Below are positions 9,460 through 19,200 of a stretch of 64,000 bases of DNA, piece by piece. Each line of letters starts with the position of its first letter. The stretch's first letter is position 1. This stretch comes from Rhizobiaceae bacterium CPCC 101076. GTDB taxonomy: Bacteria; Pseudomonadota; Alphaproteobacteria; Rhizobiales; Methylopilaceae. Both the position numbers and the translations under genes were made by a program. The stretch covers positions 124,001 through 188,000 of the forward strand of contig QDFX01000001.1 in assembly GCA_003347645.1 (NCBI GenBank), given 5' to 3'. The notes under the pieces are model-generated. The model searched no databases and was not told where the DNA came from. It saw nothing but the letters and a program-made list of their open reading frames with translations.

Positions 9460-9624
9460 ATGTTCAGGGAAACACTGCGGAGCCGCTGGAATCGACTATT
9501 CGGCACCTTGAGGCCGGGTCGCGGAGAATCCGTCGCAGAGGCCGAACAGGTCGAGGCGTCGCTGGACGCTGTTTTCGCAGCCATCCAGGCCGCGGCCGCC
9601 AAGCGTCCCGATCGCCAAGGCTGA
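9460..9624 (+). CDS. Small hypothetical protein (54 residues)
   Basis: An ATG at 9460 has a GAGGGAAAG ribosome-like site seven bases upstream and the frame ends 26 bp before the hydrolase gene. The product is basic at the N-terminus (MFRETLRSRWNRLFG) and then an alanine-rich helix. No family is recognised and there is no signal peptide. The spacing to the next gene suggests co-transcription, but with a protein this short coding status is uncertain. The 270 bp before it, back to the phoU start, show no gene. Confidence 0.4.
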   Translation: MFRETLRSRWNRLFGTLRPGRGESVAEAEQVEASLDAVFAAIQAAAAKRPDRQG

Positions 9625-9650
9625 TATCCCCAATCCGCAGGAGACCGAAC

Positions 9651-10418
9651 ATGATAAACAGACGCACGTTCTCGCTTGGTATCGCCGCGGCCGCCGCGAC
9701 GTCGTTGATCGCGAATTCGGTTCGCGCTCAGTCAAAGTCCCCGATAACAAATGTCGTCCTGGTACACGGCGCCTATGCCGACGGCTCCTGCTGGCTTGAC
9801 GTGATTCAGCGCCTCCAGGCCGCAGGCCTCAACGCTTCGGCAGTCCAGAACCCGTTGACCTCGTTGGCGGACGATGTCGAGGCAACGCGCCGGATCCTGG
9901 ATCTTCAGGACGGTCCGACCATTCTCGTGGCGCACTCATGGGGCGGCATGGTCATCAGCGAGGCCGGTGTTCATCTGAAGGTCGCCGGGTTGGTCTACAT
10001 CGCCGCAAGGGCGCCCGACGCCGGAGAAGATTATACCGCGCTGGCCGCCAAATACCCGACCCCGCCAGCGAGCGCGGGTCTCGTCAAGGCCGGAGGTTTT
10101 GCCGAACTCAGCGAGGAAGCGTTCCTGCGGGATTTCGGTGGTGACCTGGAGCCTGCGAGAGCCAAGGCCCTGTTCGCCGTCCAGGGTCGGATTTCGGAAA
10201 CACTCTTTGCCGGCCGGACGACCGAAGCGGCATGGCGATCGAAGCCCACTTGGTACGCGGTCTCCACGCAGGACCGAACCATTTCGCCTGAGCTCGAACG
10301 CTTCATGGCGGCGCGGATGAAAGCGCGGACGATCGAGATCGCGGCGAGCCACCTTTCACTGATTTCACATCCGGACGAAGTCGCCAATCTGATTATCGAG
10401 GCGACCGCGTCCGCGTGA
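9651..10418 (+). CDS. Tat-exported alpha/beta hydrolase
   Basis: 255 residues from ATG 9651, which has GCAGGAGA upstream. The N-terminus is a twin-arginine-type signal (INRRTFSLG, then an Ala-rich core ending near VRAQS). The mature part is an alpha/beta hydrolase: VLVHGAYADGSCW oxyanion region, nucleophile elbow AHSWGGM (serine near residue 103) and a late histidine in AASHLSLISHPDEV. It resembles the periplasmic salicylate-esterase/YP-type hydrolases that often sit in stress islands. The substrate is unknown. The frame is open well upstream, but those extra codons lack ribosome sites. Confidence 0.85.
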   Translation: MINRRTFSLGIAAAAATSLIANSVRAQSKSPITNVVLVHGAYADGSCWLDVIQRLQAAGLNASAVQNPLTSLADDVEATRRILDLQDGPTILVAHSWGGMVISEAGVHLKVAGLVYIAARAPDAGEDYTALAAKYPTPPASAGLVKAGGFAELSEEAFLRDFGGDLEPARAKALFAVQGRISETLFAGRTTEAAWRSKPTWYAVSTQDRTISPELERFMAARMKARTIEIAASHLSLISHPDEVANLIIEATASA

Positions 10419-10442
10419 TCGCGGCGTTAGGCTCGGTCCGCT

Positions 10443-10916
10443 TTACGGCTGATCGCCTGTCGGAGTGATGTCCTGCTTGGTTCCCCAGATCCGAACCGGC
10501 CGGTCGATTTCATACTCTACCGTGGCCGTTATGCGCATGAGCCGCGGCTTTCCGAGCGCAGTCATAATCTCGGCATCGAGCGTGAAACCGGTGCCGTCCT
10601 GGATCGCTCGTGTACGGACTTCTTCCAGGATCTCGCGGGAGTCCTTCGTGTAGAACCCCAAGGCCTCTTCCCGGGTCACCCGAAATCCACGCGGAAGCTC
10701 GAAAAGGTCGTAGACGGCGCTGGTCCACGTCAGAGTTTCAAAGGGCAGTTGGCACTGCCAGATACCGACCCTGGCGGTGCCGGCTGGCGGCGTTCCGGCC
10801 GAACCAAGCAATCGGCCCTTTTCCAGCTTCAGTTGGTCGGCAACCGCTGCCACCGATCCGAGCGAGGGCCCAGATATTGCAAACGACCTGCCGAATCGTC
10901 GATCAAAGTCTTGCAT
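10443..10916 (-). CDS. Stand-alone PAS-domain protein
   Basis: 157 residues. About residues 48-152 form a PAS fold of the PAS_3 type: GIWQCQLPFETLTWTSAVYDLFELPRGF, then an EALGFYTKDSRE helix, and the closing RPVRIWGTKQDIT. No kinase, GGDEF or output domain follows, so it is either a sensor subunit for a partner or the remnant of a longer kinase. The first 45 residues match nothing I know. It is convergent with the hydrolase gene and 84 bp from the MerR gene's end. Confidence 0.7.
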   Translation of the reverse strand: MQDFDRRFGRSFAISGPSLGSVAAVADQLKLEKGRLLGSAGTPPAGTARVGIWQCQLPFETLTWTSAVYDLFELPRGFRVTREEALGFYTKDSREILEEVRTRAIQDGTGFTLDAEIMTALGKPRLMRITATVEYEIDRPVRIWGTKQDITPTGDQP

Positions 10917-11000
10917 TCGCAGACTATGACCGATGCTGAGTTTAAAATCCGTCTTAGTTTATGCCAAGCGAGCCTAAAACGCTCGAACTCCTCGCGCCAA

Positions 11001-11408
11001 CTACCTGTCTGTTGGCGAAAGCGATTCAATAATCCGACATTCGGCGACGGTTCCGCAGCCGCACTGGTCGATGATGTTATCGAGCTCCAACTTCAGAGCT
11101 TTCAGATCCTCGATCTTGCGTTCGATATCCGACCGATGGGCATGCGCGATGGCATCGACGGCTGCGCAAGATCGGTCTCGTTCGTCCGATAGCGACATCA
11201 GTTCCCGGACCTGATCGAGCGAGAAACCAAGGTCGCGCGCTTTGCGTATGAAACTCAGCCGTCGCAGGTGAGAAATGTCATATGCGCGGTAGTTGCTGTC
11301 GGTCCGGGCTGGGGCCGGGAGAAGGCCGCTTCTCTCATAAAACCTGATCGTCTCGACCTTGGTGCCGGTTTGCCGCGCCAGATACCCGATCGTCAGAACA
11401 TCGCTCAA
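11001..11408 (-). CDS. cadR: MerR family metal regulator (CadR/PbrR type)
   Basis: 135 residues from a TTG start at 11408 (MSDVLTIGYLARQTGTKVETIRFYE). The winged-helix DNA-binding region is at residues 5-70. A long dimerisation helix follows, and the effector site has a cysteine in RDRSCAAVDAI and a C-terminal Cys-Gly-Cys...Cys group, the layout of Cd/Pb/Zn sensors of the CadR/PbrR/ZntR branch. The frame is open upstream but would run through the promoter. It is divergent from a metal ATPase over a MerR-type promoter, so it should activate the pump on binding metal. Confidence 0.85.
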   Translation of the reverse strand: MSDVLTIGYLARQTGTKVETIRFYERSGLLPAPARTDSNYRAYDISHLRRLSFIRKARDLGFSLDQVRELMSLSDERDRSCAAVDAIAHAHRSDIERKIEDLKALKLELDNIIDQCGCGTVAECRIIESLSPTDR

Positions 11409-11412
11409 AGCA

Positions 11413-11443
11413 TTGACCCTGTAGTGACTACAGGCCCTATCTA
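11413..11443 (+). promoter_or_regulatory. MerR-type promoter of the metal ATPase
   Basis: A -35 TTGACC (11413-11418) and a -10 TATCTA (11438-11443) are separated by 19 bp, the over-long spacer that MerR activators untwist. The dyad CCTGTAG-TGA-CTACAGG (11418-11434) lies inside the spacer, the normal place for a CadR/PbrR operator. The ATPase ATG is 32 bp downstream of the -10. Confidence 0.85.
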
Positions 11444-11475
11444 TTGCGCTATATCGGGAATGTCGAGGAACCCCA

Positions 11476-13632
11476 ATGGCGGCTCTCAGCCCCTTGAAAC
11501 TGCGCGTCGAGGGCATGGATTGCGGAGCGTGCGCGCTCAAAATCGAAAATGCGATGAAGCGGCTCCCCGGGGTCAGCGACATCAATGTGAGCTACGGCCA
11601 GGAAAGTGTGGCTCTCACGTTTGATGAAGACCGCACGTCCGCGCTTACCATTAAAGAGAAGATCAGAGCCCTCGGCTTCACGCCTATCAGTGAACGGAAA
11701 GATCTGGTGGCGCCCCGAAGCGCACCCGTGCTGAGCGCACGGGAACCCTGGTGGCGGGGCAAGAAAGGGCGGCTCGTAATCTTCGCGGCGGCGATGTTTG
11801 GCGCCGCGTTCGCTGCCGCGCAGATTGAGCCGCAATGGAGCCAATGGGCCTACTCCGCAGCGGCGGTAATCAGCATCGTTCCATTTGCCAGACGCGCCTT
11901 TGCAGGTGCGATTTCTGGAACGCCTTTCAGCATTGAAACTCTCATGTCCATCGCGGCCTTCGGCGCTGTCCTGATCGGCGCGGCTGAAGAGGCTGCCGTA
12001 GTCATTTTGCTATTTGCCGTCGGCGAACTGCTCGAGACGATCGCCGCCGGACGGGCTCGCGCAGGCATCGAGGCGCTCATCGACCTCGTTCCCCGTGTCG
12101 CATTCCGCGAGCGAGATGGCGTCGTCGAGCGCATTTCGGTCGATGATCTCGCACTCGGCGATATCGTAATCGTGCGGCCCGGGGATCGAGTTCCCTCCGA
12201 CGGAAAAATCCTGGAGGGCTTTTCCGAGCTCGACGAAGCGCCTGTCACGGGCGAGTCGGTGCCGATTGCCAAGCAGGCAGGTGACAAGGTCTTCGCAGGC
12301 AGCATCAACACGAATGGGGAGCTTCGCGTCGAAATCAGCCACGTGGCGGCCGACAATACGATTGCTCGCATCATTCACCTCGTGGAGGAAGCGCAGGGAT
12401 CGAAGGCGCCCATGGCGCGGCTGATCGACAGATTCAGTGCTTGGTACACTCCGGCCGCAATGGCCGCCGCGGCTCTGGTCATCGTTGTGCCGCCGCTTGT
12501 GTTCGACGCCGACTGGATGACGTGGGTTTATCGTGGGCTGGCAACCCTGCTGATTTCGTGTCCTTGCGCTCTGGTGATCTCGACGCCTGCCGCTATTGCG
12601 TCCGGTCTGGCGGCAGGCGCGCGGAAGGGTCTCCTCATAAGGGGCGGTGCCGCTCTCGAGATGCTCGGCAAGGTCAGAACCGTCGCCTTTGATAAGACCG
12701 GCACGCTGACTCTAGGCCGCCCTCAAGTGACCGATATCGTGCCGATTGTCGGCAATGAGGGTGACGTGCTGGCGCGCGCCGCGGCTGTCGAGCGCAACAC
12801 GAGTCACCCTTTGGGCATCGCAATTGTAGAGGCGGCAACCGCGAGAGCGCTCGATATACCCGCGAGTTTCGGTGGCGCCATTGCAGTGCCGGGAAAGGCA
12901 GTCACGACCCGGCTCAAGGACGGTTTCGCCTCGGTCGGGTCGCCGCGATACGCGGCCGAGCAGACGGCGCCGGACGAGAGCGTCTCGCGGAAGATTGTCG
13001 CCCTCGAGGAGGAGGGAAAAACAGTCGTCGTGCTGCTTTCGGGAAAGCGGGTCGAGGGATTGCTCGCTCTGCGTGACGAGCCTCGGGAGGATGCTGCCGT
13101 CGGCATTGCCCGGCTCAACGCTGCTGGAATCTCCACCGTCATGCTCACCGGAGACAACCGGCGCACTGCCGACGCAACCGCTGGCAAGCTCGGGCTGGTC
13201 GCCCGGGCGGAGCTGCTGCCGGAAGCCAAGCTTCTTGAAATCGCCGATATGAAGAAGCTCGGACCGATCGCGATGATCGGCGACGGCATCAACGACGCCC
13301 CCGCTCTTGCCGCTGCTTCTGTCGGCGTCGCCATGGGAGGCGGCGCGGACGTGGCGCTGGAGACCGCCGATGCGGCCCTATTGCGAAACCGCGTTACCGG
13401 TGTTGCCGATTTGATTGAGTTGTCGCAGGCGACCCTCGGCAACATTTGGCAAAACATCGGGCTCGCGTTGGGGCTGAAGGCCGTTTTCCTCGGCACGACG
13501 CTGTTCGGCGTGACGACCCTATGGATGGCGATCCTGGCCGATACCGGCGCGACCGTCCTCGTCACTGCGAACGCATTGCGCCTTCTGCGCCTCGGTCTTT
13601 CCGTCCGCCACTCAACCGAGCGGAATCAATGA
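11476..13632 (+). CDS. zntA: Heavy-metal P1B-type ATPase (Cd/Zn/Pb exporter)
   Basis: 718 residues. An N-terminal HMA domain has its metal-binding C-x-x-C at C16/C19 (GMDCGAC). Eight membrane segments surround the CPC motif at residues 362-364, the phosphorylated D406 lies in DKTGTLTLG and the hinge GDGINDAP is near 602-609. The last membrane pair keeps the acidic ADTGA motif of the Zn/Cd/Pb branch. It pumps divalent soft metals out of the cytoplasm using ATP. It is divergent from the CadR-like gene and is the only gene under that promoter. Only one HMA domain is present and there is no His-rich tail. Cd versus Zn or Pb preference cannot be decided. Confidence 0.93.
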   Translation: MAALSPLKLRVEGMDCGACALKIENAMKRLPGVSDINVSYGQESVALTFDEDRTSALTIKEKIRALGFTPISERKDLVAPRSAPVLSAREPWWRGKKGRLVIFAAAMFGAAFAAAQIEPQWSQWAYSAAAVISIVPFARRAFAGAISGTPFSIETLMSIAAFGAVLIGAAEEAAVVILLFAVGELLETIAAGRARAGIEALIDLVPRVAFRERDGVVERISVDDLALGDIVIVRPGDRVPSDGKILEGFSELDEAPVTGESVPIAKQAGDKVFAGSINTNGELRVEISHVAADNTIARIIHLVEEAQGSKAPMARLIDRFSAWYTPAAMAAAALVIVVPPLVFDADWMTWVYRGLATLLISCPCALVISTPAAIASGLAAGARKGLLIRGGAALEMLGKVRTVAFDKTGTLTLGRPQVTDIVPIVGNEGDVLARAAAVERNTSHPLGIAIVEAATARALDIPASFGGAIAVPGKAVTTRLKDGFASVGSPRYAAEQTAPDESVSRKIVALEEEGKTVVVLLSGKRVEGLLALRDEPREDAAVGIARLNAAGISTVMLTGDNRRTADATAGKLGLVARAELLPEAKLLEIADMKKLGPIAMIGDGINDAPALAAASVGVAMGGGADVALETADAALLRNRVTGVADLIELSQATLGNIWQNIGLALGLKAVFLGTTLFGVTTLWMAILADTGATVLVTANALRLLRLGLSVRHSTERNQ

Positions 13633-13832
13633 CCCGCGTTTCTCGTCCAAGCATCATCATGGGGCTCTGATTGCCTGCTTAGGTCGGCCAGCGCCCACGA
13701 TTGCCCTAAGCGACCAAGCGAACGATGATCTGTGTCGCTGCCTATGGCTCGATGTAAGGAACATCGCAAGACCACGGTTTATTGTCTTCGCAGACGGGTC
13801 ACGGACGACTTGCCCCACCGCGGGCAAAGGCG

Positions 13833-13866
13833 AGAAAAGAGGAGCCTCGCCGCTCAGGCGAGACTC
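13833..13866 (-). terminator. Likely intrinsic terminator of the Gly/Pro-rich gene
   Basis: A stem GAG(C)CTCGCC / GGCGAG(A)CTC with a 5-nt loop (13842-13866) is followed on the minus strand by CTCTTTTC. It lies about 110 bp after the stop codon at 13976. The rest of the 13633-13975 gap holds no gene I can support; it contains a short AGCTCAG tandem near 13900. Confidence 0.5.
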
Positions 13867-13975
13867 TGTCGAGCCCACGGCCGACGTAGACTTCCTGCAG
13901 CTCAGATCAGCTCAGCTCAGAACTGGTTTGTGAGGCGCGGGGACATAGCCCCCAACGCCTACATATGCGGCTTCG

Positions 13976-14524
13976 TCAGCGCCAGCGACCAGGCGCGAAC
14001 ACCCAGTCTCCTCCTCTCATCGACCAGCTCGGTCCGATGAACCGCCGGCCGGGGCGCGCACGCAGCCAGTAGCCGGGCACCCAGACAAAATCCCAGGCGC
14101 TGTCGCTCCAGGTCCAGTAGCCGGGCACCCAGATGAAGCCGGACCGGGCGGGAGGACGCCGTTCACGCCGAAGCGGCGGTGGACGCCGGTTCGGACGGCC
14201 GGGGCGGTTGCCAGGCCTGCCCGGTCGATTGCCAGGTCTGTTGCCGGGACGATTTCCGGGCCTGTTGCCTCCGGGCCTGTTGCCTCCGGGTCTGTTACCT
14301 TCGCCGGGGCGATTGCCCGAGCCGGGCCTGTTGCCCGGGCCGGGTCGGTTTCCGGAACCCGAGCCGCGACGACCTCCGGATCCCGGCCTGCCGCCTCCGG
14401 GCGGCCGTGGCCTGTCGATCCCCGGAGCGGGCTGCGCCTGGGCCTTGATGTCTGCCAGGCCGGACAATGGCAACATCGCCAGCGCCGCCAGCAGCGTTTC
14501 CAGGAATGAGCGTCTCGAAAGCAT
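13976..14524 (-). CDS. Tat-exported Gly/Pro/Arg/Asn-repeat protein with WVPGYW motifs
   Basis: 182 residues. A twin-arginine signal (LSRRSFLETLL) is followed by a low-complexity tract of about 85 residues built from NRPG-type repeats, then a C-terminal part with two WVPGYW motifs of the YXWGXW repeat family. The family is common in Hyphomicrobiales and probably works at the cell surface, but its function is unknown. The DNA of the repeat tract is itself repetitive. Arginine deiminase lies upstream on the same strand, but 208 bp separate them. Confidence 0.75.
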   Translation of the reverse strand: MLSRRSFLETLLAALAMLPLSGLADIKAQAQPAPGIDRPRPPGGGRPGSGGRRGSGSGNRPGPGNRPGSGNRPGEGNRPGGNRPGGNRPGNRPGNRPGNRPGRPGNRPGRPNRRPPPLRRERRPPARSGFIWVPGYWTWSDSAWDFVWVPGYWLRARPGRRFIGPSWSMRGGDWVFAPGRWR

Positions 14525-14732
14525 TGGTCACCTCCAACTCGCTGGACACGGCCCGCAGTACTCCATCCCAGCGCCGCAGATTCCGTGCGGTTAAAGTCGG
14601 CGACGAATGCAACCGCGCAGCAGCCGACGACGCCGAGAGCGAGGCAGTTCGCCGGAACGCCGGCGGCCGCGCTCACCTTGTCTGTGAATCGATGGGCGCC
14701 AGCCGCGAGGATTTCCGCGGCCGGCGGGCACG

Positions 14733-16022
14733 TCAGTAGTCGACCGGGTCGCGGATGAGCGGGCAGGTCATGCAGTGCCCGCCACCGCGACCGCGGCCGA
14801 GCTCGGCGCCGACGATCGAGATCACCTCCACGCCTTGCCGACGGAGCATCGTGTTCGAATAGGTGTTGCGGTCGTAGGCAACGACGACGCCGGGTGCCAG
14901 CGCGACGTAGTTGTTGCCGCTGTCCCATTGCTGGCGCTCGGTGGCGTAGGAGTCGCCGCCCGTCTCGACGACGCGCAGCTTCTTAAGGTTCAGCGCCTCG
15001 GCGACGACATCGATGAACGGCTTCGTCTCGACCGTGACGTCTACGCCGACCGGTCCGTCAGAAGGCCGCAGCGAGATCGCGTGCATCTTGTAGACGATCT
15101 CGGGATAGAGCGAGACGAGGTCTCGGTCACAGAAGGTGAACACGGTGTCGAGATGCATCGCGGCACGGAGCTTCGGCATCGCCGCGATGATGACGTGCGA
15201 GGCGCCGCCCTTTTCAAACAGCTTCGCTGCGAGCTGGGTGATCGCCTGGCGAGATGTGCGTTCGCTCATGCCGATGATGACAACCCCATTGCCGGGGACG
15301 AGGACGTCACCGCCTTCGAGTGTCGCCGAACCGAAATTCTGTTCAGGATCGCCCCACCACACATTCACCCTGCCAGCGAAATCGGGGTGGAATTTGTAGA
15401 TCGACGTCGTCAGCAGCGTCTCTTCGCGCCGCACCGGCCAGTACAGCGGATTGAGCGTGACGCCGCCGTAGATCCAGCATGTGGTGTCGCGCGTGTAGAG
15501 CGTATTGGGCAATGGCGGGAGGAGATATTCCTTCGCCCCCGTCGCCTCCCGAACCATCGCAAAGTATTTGGAGCCGTACTTGTCCGGAACGTCGGTTGCC
15601 GAAAGGCCGCCGATCATGAATTCGGCAAGCTGGCGCGGTTCCAGACTATCAAGAAATCCGCGAACTTCGTCGACGAGGCCGAGGCCGACCTCGTTGGGCA
15701 CGATCTGGCGGTCGAGCAGCCATTTCTTCGCATCGGGGATCGCGAGCGTTTCGGCAAGCGCGTTGTGCATTTCGACCACTTCCACTCCTCGTTCGCGCAT
15801 CTTGCTCATGAAGTCGAAGTGGTCGCGCTTGGCGTTTTGCACCCACAGCACGTCGTCAAACAGAAGGGAGTCGCAATTGCTGGGGGTCAGGCGCGTATGT
15901 GCGAGGCCGGGTGCGCAAACCAGGACTTTGCGCAAGGTTCCGACCTCGGAGTGGACCCCGTAGGCGGTCTTAGACGCCGGCGTCTCTTGGGCTGGCTTAT
16001 CGAGGATGGCTGACTTCGGCAT
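14733..16022 (-). CDS. arcA: Arginine deiminase
   Basis: Hydrolyses L-arginine to citrulline and ammonia. 429 residues from ATG 16022, which has a GGAGATG ribosome site. Family landmarks: a [13 protein letters not shown] start, [21 protein letters not shown], and the C-terminal [14 protein letters not shown] with catalytic C417. The antiporter gene lies 17 bp upstream in the same direction, so this is the second gene of an arcDA operon. The carbamoyltransferase (arcB) and carbamate kinase (arcC) that give ATP are absent here, so locally the pair can only consume arginine and raise pH. The frame is open far upstream, but that region is the antiporter gene in another frame. Confidence 0.95.
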   Translation of the reverse strand: MPKSAILDKPAQETPASKTAYGVHSEVGTLRKVLVCAPGLAHTRLTPSNCDSLLFDDVLWVQNAKRDHFDFMSKMRERGVEVVEMHNALAETLAIPDAKKWLLDRQIVPNEVGLGLVDEVRGFLDSLEPRQLAEFMIGGLSATDVPDKYGSKYFAMVREATGAKEYLLPPLPNTLYTRDTTCWIYGGVTLNPLYWPVRREETLLTTSIYKFHPDFAGRVNVWWGDPEQNFGSATLEGGDVLVPGNGVVIIGMSERTSRQAITQLAAKLFEKGGASHVIIAAMPKLRAAMHLDTVFTFCDRDLVSLYPEIVYKMHAISLRPSDGPVGVDVTVETKPFIDVVAEALNLKKLRVVETGGDSYATERQQWDSGNNYVALAPGVVVAYDRNTYSNTMLRRQGVEVISIVGAELGRGRGGGHCMTCPLIRDPVDY

Positions 16023-16039
16023 GGTGCATCTCCGTTCTG

Positions 16040-17500
16040 TCAAATGGTGATGTAGCCAGTGGCGAGGCCGTGGATCCCGATACTGCACAGGATCATGGCC
16101 ACGATGAACACGCCCCATTCGATCGGCGTGAACAACTTTCGGTTCTCCTCCCGCCGCGCCCAGAAGTAGAGGATGGTTCCCGGTCCATACAGGATCGCTG
16201 AGAGAACCAGGAACTTCATGCCGGCGGAATAGATCAGAAACAGCGTGTAGATGACGGCAAGCGCCGCAAAGATCATGTCGCGTCTGCGTTCCTGCGGCCG
16301 GGTCCCATAAGTCTCGCCGCGCATGGCCAACTGCAAGCCGTAGGCGGCGACGAGCAGGAACGGGATCAGCGCCATCACGCTGGTCAGGTTCAGCATCAGC
16401 GAGAAGGCGTCGTTCGACCAATAGGTGCTGATGACGAACAACTGGACGATGATGTTGGTGAGCCACAGCGCCGCCGCCGGCACCCGGTTCTCGTTCTGCC
16501 TCGCGAAGATCTTCGGCATGTCCTTGGTCTTCGCCGCGGCGAACAGCACTTCGGCGCAGATCAGCGACCAGGCGAGATACGCGCCGAGCACCGAGATCAG
16601 AAGCCCGATACTGACGAACACCGCACCCCAATGTCCGACAACGGCTTCGAGCACGGCCGCCATGGACGGTTGCCGCATGCCCGCGATGTCGGGTCGCTCC
16701 AACACGCCGTAAGGCAGCAGCGTCACGAGCACCATGAGCGTGGTGACGCTCAGAAAGCCGATGATTGTTGCGACGCCGACATGCGAGCGCCTCTGTGCAT
16801 AGCGCGAATAGACGCTCGCGCCCTCGATCCCGAGGAATACAAATACTGTGACCAGCATGGTGGCGCGCACCTGCTCGAGCAGGCTCGTCGGAGGCATGCC
16901 TTCGCCGCCCCAGAAATTGGCACGGAACAAGTCGAGCTTGAACGCAAAGAACAGAATGAAGATGAAGACGAGGATTGGGATGATCTTGGCAATGGTGACG
17001 ACGGTATTGATGAACGCCGCCTGCTCGGTGCCGCGCAGGATCATGAAGTGGAACAGCCAGATGCCAACGGACGCGACGACAATGGCGGCCACGGTGTTTC
17101 CATCGCCGAAGACCGGGAAGAAGGCGCCGAGGGTGGACTTGATCAGCACCCAATAGGAGACGTTGCCGATGCAGCTGCCAATCCAGTAGCCGAGCGCGGA
17201 GAGAAATCCCGGATAGTTTCCGAAACCTTCCTTCGCATAGGCGTAGACGCCGGCATCCAAATCAGGCTTGCGTTCGGCGAGTGCCTGGAAGACGCGTGCG
17301 AGCATGTACATTCCACTGGCGGCGATGCACCAGGCGATGATCGCACCGAAGGGGCCTGTCGCGAGTCCGAAGGTTCGTGGCAGGGAGAAAATTCCCGACC
17401 CGACCATCGAGCCGATGACCATCGCAGTGAGAACCGGAAGCTTGAGCTTCTGCTCGGTCGATGATGCCGCGACCTGATCTGCAGCAGACGTCGTCGTCAT
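16040..17500 (-). CDS. arcD: Arginine/ornithine antiporter, APC superfamily
   Basis: 486 residues with about 12-13 membrane segments and the APC signature [18 protein letters not shown] at the N-terminus, followed by [19 protein letters not shown]. Its place directly before arginine deiminase points to arginine uptake against ornithine or citrulline (ArcD/YjdE-like); the exchange partner is an inference. The ATG at 17500 has a GAGGCGCGC stretch before it. The 183 bp upstream are AT-rich and must hold the operon promoter; I found no convincing FNR/ANR box there. Confidence 0.9.
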   Translation of the reverse strand: MTTTSAADQVAASSTEQKLKLPVLTAMVIGSMVGSGIFSLPRTFGLATGPFGAIIAWCIAASGMYMLARVFQALAERKPDLDAGVYAYAKEGFGNYPGFLSALGYWIGSCIGNVSYWVLIKSTLGAFFPVFGDGNTVAAIVVASVGIWLFHFMILRGTEQAAFINTVVTIAKIIPILVFIFILFFAFKLDLFRANFWGGEGMPPTSLLEQVRATMLVTVFVFLGIEGASVYSRYAQRRSHVGVATIIGFLSVTTLMVLVTLLPYGVLERPDIAGMRQPSMAAVLEAVVGHWGAVFVSIGLLISVLGAYLAWSLICAEVLFAAAKTKDMPKIFARQNENRVPAAALWLTNIIVQLFVISTYWSNDAFSLMLNLTSVMALIPFLLVAAYGLQLAMRGETYGTRPQERRRDMIFAALAVIYTLFLIYSAGMKFLVLSAILYGPGTILYFWARREENRKLFTPIEWGVFIVAMILCSIGIHGLATGYITI

Positions 17501-17683
17501 GCGCGCCTCCTCACGTGGTCAGTGAAATGGCTTTCATTTTAGAAGTATTCTATGCTTACATAGAGATAATACTCAGCATACGGCAAGCAGTAGCTGCGAA
17601 GGCCGCGATATTGGCGGCAGATACATTGACGGTCTATTCAGACTGCGCCGAACTGTACTGTAGCATATTGTCAAGTCAACATT

Positions 17684-18862
17684 TCATTTCACCCAACGCG
17701 TGTGCCATGATCCGCGCTCACGCAGCGCGACTGCTTGATCTGTGTGAATAGTTTCGCCGCCCATTCGCTTCGTTGAAGTCGTCGGCGCTGCGGGTTCTCG
17801 CGGGAATCCGCCTTCGGCCGCGAGGCGTGGATCGCCCTGAGGCGGTGCCGTCGACGCCAAGGTCGCCAGCCATTCAGTCCGCGGGTCGATCCGGCAGAAT
17901 GTGAGCGCCGCCACGGCGATCGGCACGCCGAGCACAGTGCCAGGCAGGCCCCAGAGGTACGTCCAGAGAAAGATGGAGAAGAGCACGATCGTGGGTGAGA
18001 TCGTGAGGGCGGAGCCGTAAAGGCGCGGCTCGACGTAGCTGCCGACTATCAACTGGATGGACCACATGCAGCCGAGCACGGTCGCCACGCTCTGCCAACT
18101 CTCCATCTGCACCGCCGAGATCAGGGTCGGCAACAGCGTCGCGAAGAAGGGACCGATGATTGGTATGTAGTTAAAAACAAAGGCGATGACGCCCCATTCG
18201 CGTGCGAGCGGCAAGCCGAGAGCAACTGCGAAGATCCAGACGAGCGTGCCGGTAAGAACGCTCATGAGCGTCCGGACGACCATAAAGCGTCGCCATTTTC
18301 GAGCCGTCTCGGCGCAGCCTTCGAGGATCGCCCGTGCGAGCGGTTTCCTCGGCAGTGAGCGTATCCTCGCGGCGATGGCGTCTACTTCGACGAGCCCGAG
18401 CGCCACATAGATCAGCACCACCAGAGAGAAGGTGATCGTCGCGTTGATGTGGGCCGTTAGCCGCTGGATCAAGCCCAGGACCCATCCTGCGCTGAAGTGT
18501 TCCGCCCAGATGCCGGCGACCGCTATTCCATGCCCTTCGAGCCAGTTTGCCGCGCGGTCGTAAGTTGCCTGGAACGTCTGGGCGTTCGCCATGGTCCAGC
18601 GACCGACGTGGCTGAAGGCCCAGGTGCCGACGGAAGACAGGAGGGCGAACGCCGCCAGGATGGTCAGGAGGGTGAGGACGAGAGCTGCGAGGCGCGGCAG
18701 CTTGGCCTGAAGCCAGCCTTGCAGGGGCCATGCGAGCGCGATGATGAACAGCGCCAGCATCGCGGGAGCGACCACCGCGCTCGCCAGCTTCAGCCCGCCG
18801 AGAACCATCACGACGGCGATTAGCATGATTCCTGCGGTGCTTACGGGCAGCGTCGCCATCAT
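17684..18862 (-). CDS. AI-2E family transporter (PerM/TqsA-like)
   Basis: About 392 residues from ATG 18862; a GTG at 18952 would add 30 residues but lacks a ribosome site. There are eight membrane segments in the AI-2E pattern: an early pair, a large soluble segment (about residues 70-130), and the conserved FNYIPIIGPFFATLLP and GTVLGVPIAVA regions near the end. Members export autoinducer-2 or act as Na+(Li+)/H+ antiporters, and function cannot be chosen from sequence. The C-terminus past the last helix is Pro/Ala-rich and poorly conserved. Confidence 0.85.
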   Translation of the reverse strand: MMATLPVSTAGIMLIAVVMVLGGLKLASAVVAPAMLALFIIALAWPLQGWLQAKLPRLAALVLTLLTILAAFALLSSVGTWAFSHVGRWTMANAQTFQATYDRAANWLEGHGIAVAGIWAEHFSAGWVLGLIQRLTAHINATITFSLVVLIYVALGLVEVDAIAARIRSLPRKPLARAILEGCAETARKWRRFMVVRTLMSVLTGTLVWIFAVALGLPLAREWGVIAFVFNYIPIIGPFFATLLPTLISAVQMESWQSVATVLGCMWSIQLIVGSYVEPRLYGSALTISPTIVLFSIFLWTYLWGLPGTVLGVPIAVAALTFCRIDPRTEWLATLASTAPPQGDPRLAAEGGFPREPAAPTTSTKRMGGETIHTDQAVALRERGSWHTRWVK

Positions 18863-19200
18863 CCAGCTTCCAAGGTTTCGCCGGAGGGTGGCAAAACCTC
18901 GCAGAATATTCGTCTCTTGACAACTTGTCGCACCATAATAAGGTGTCAGCACCTAAAGAGACGATGCATTGGAGACGCCATGCAGTCGTCTAGAATATGC
19001 TGAATTTTGAACTGTTTATCGATTTTTATACATGTTTAAGTTAAAGTACCAATACATGCTTGGCTGACACTCTGTCTTCTTCTCTTGGACGGAGTTCATG
19101 GGACCTTGGCGGTCCGGACCTCGGCGGAGGTTGTGCAACATGGAGTCCGCAGAGTGTCCCGGTCGCTCGAGACTTTCGGTCGTCGAGAGGAGAGCATGCC
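18863..19200. other. Intergenic region with divergent promoters, no gene seen
   Basis: 338 bp between the AI-2E gene and the DUF1269 gene. The middle (about 18990-19060) is markedly AT-rich compared with its surroundings, as expected for promoters. A small dyad AGGTG-TCAG-CACCT stands near 18942. No open frame here has both a start and a ribosome site. Confidence 0.5.

Noticed and set aside
13732-14040. Plus-strand 102-codon frame in the gap after the metal ATPase
   Set aside because: No ribosome site, no family, and it overlaps the end of the Gly/Pro-rich gene on the other strand.
16023-17153. N-terminal extension of the arginine deiminase frame
   Set aside because: The extra codons run through the antiporter gene in another frame; the true ATG at 16022 has a ribosome site and gives the family start.
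17735-17748. Possible FNR/FixK-type box (TTGAT-N4-GTGAA) for the arc operon
   Set aside because: It lies inside the AI-2E gene, has a mismatch in one arm and is about 235 bp from the arcD start.
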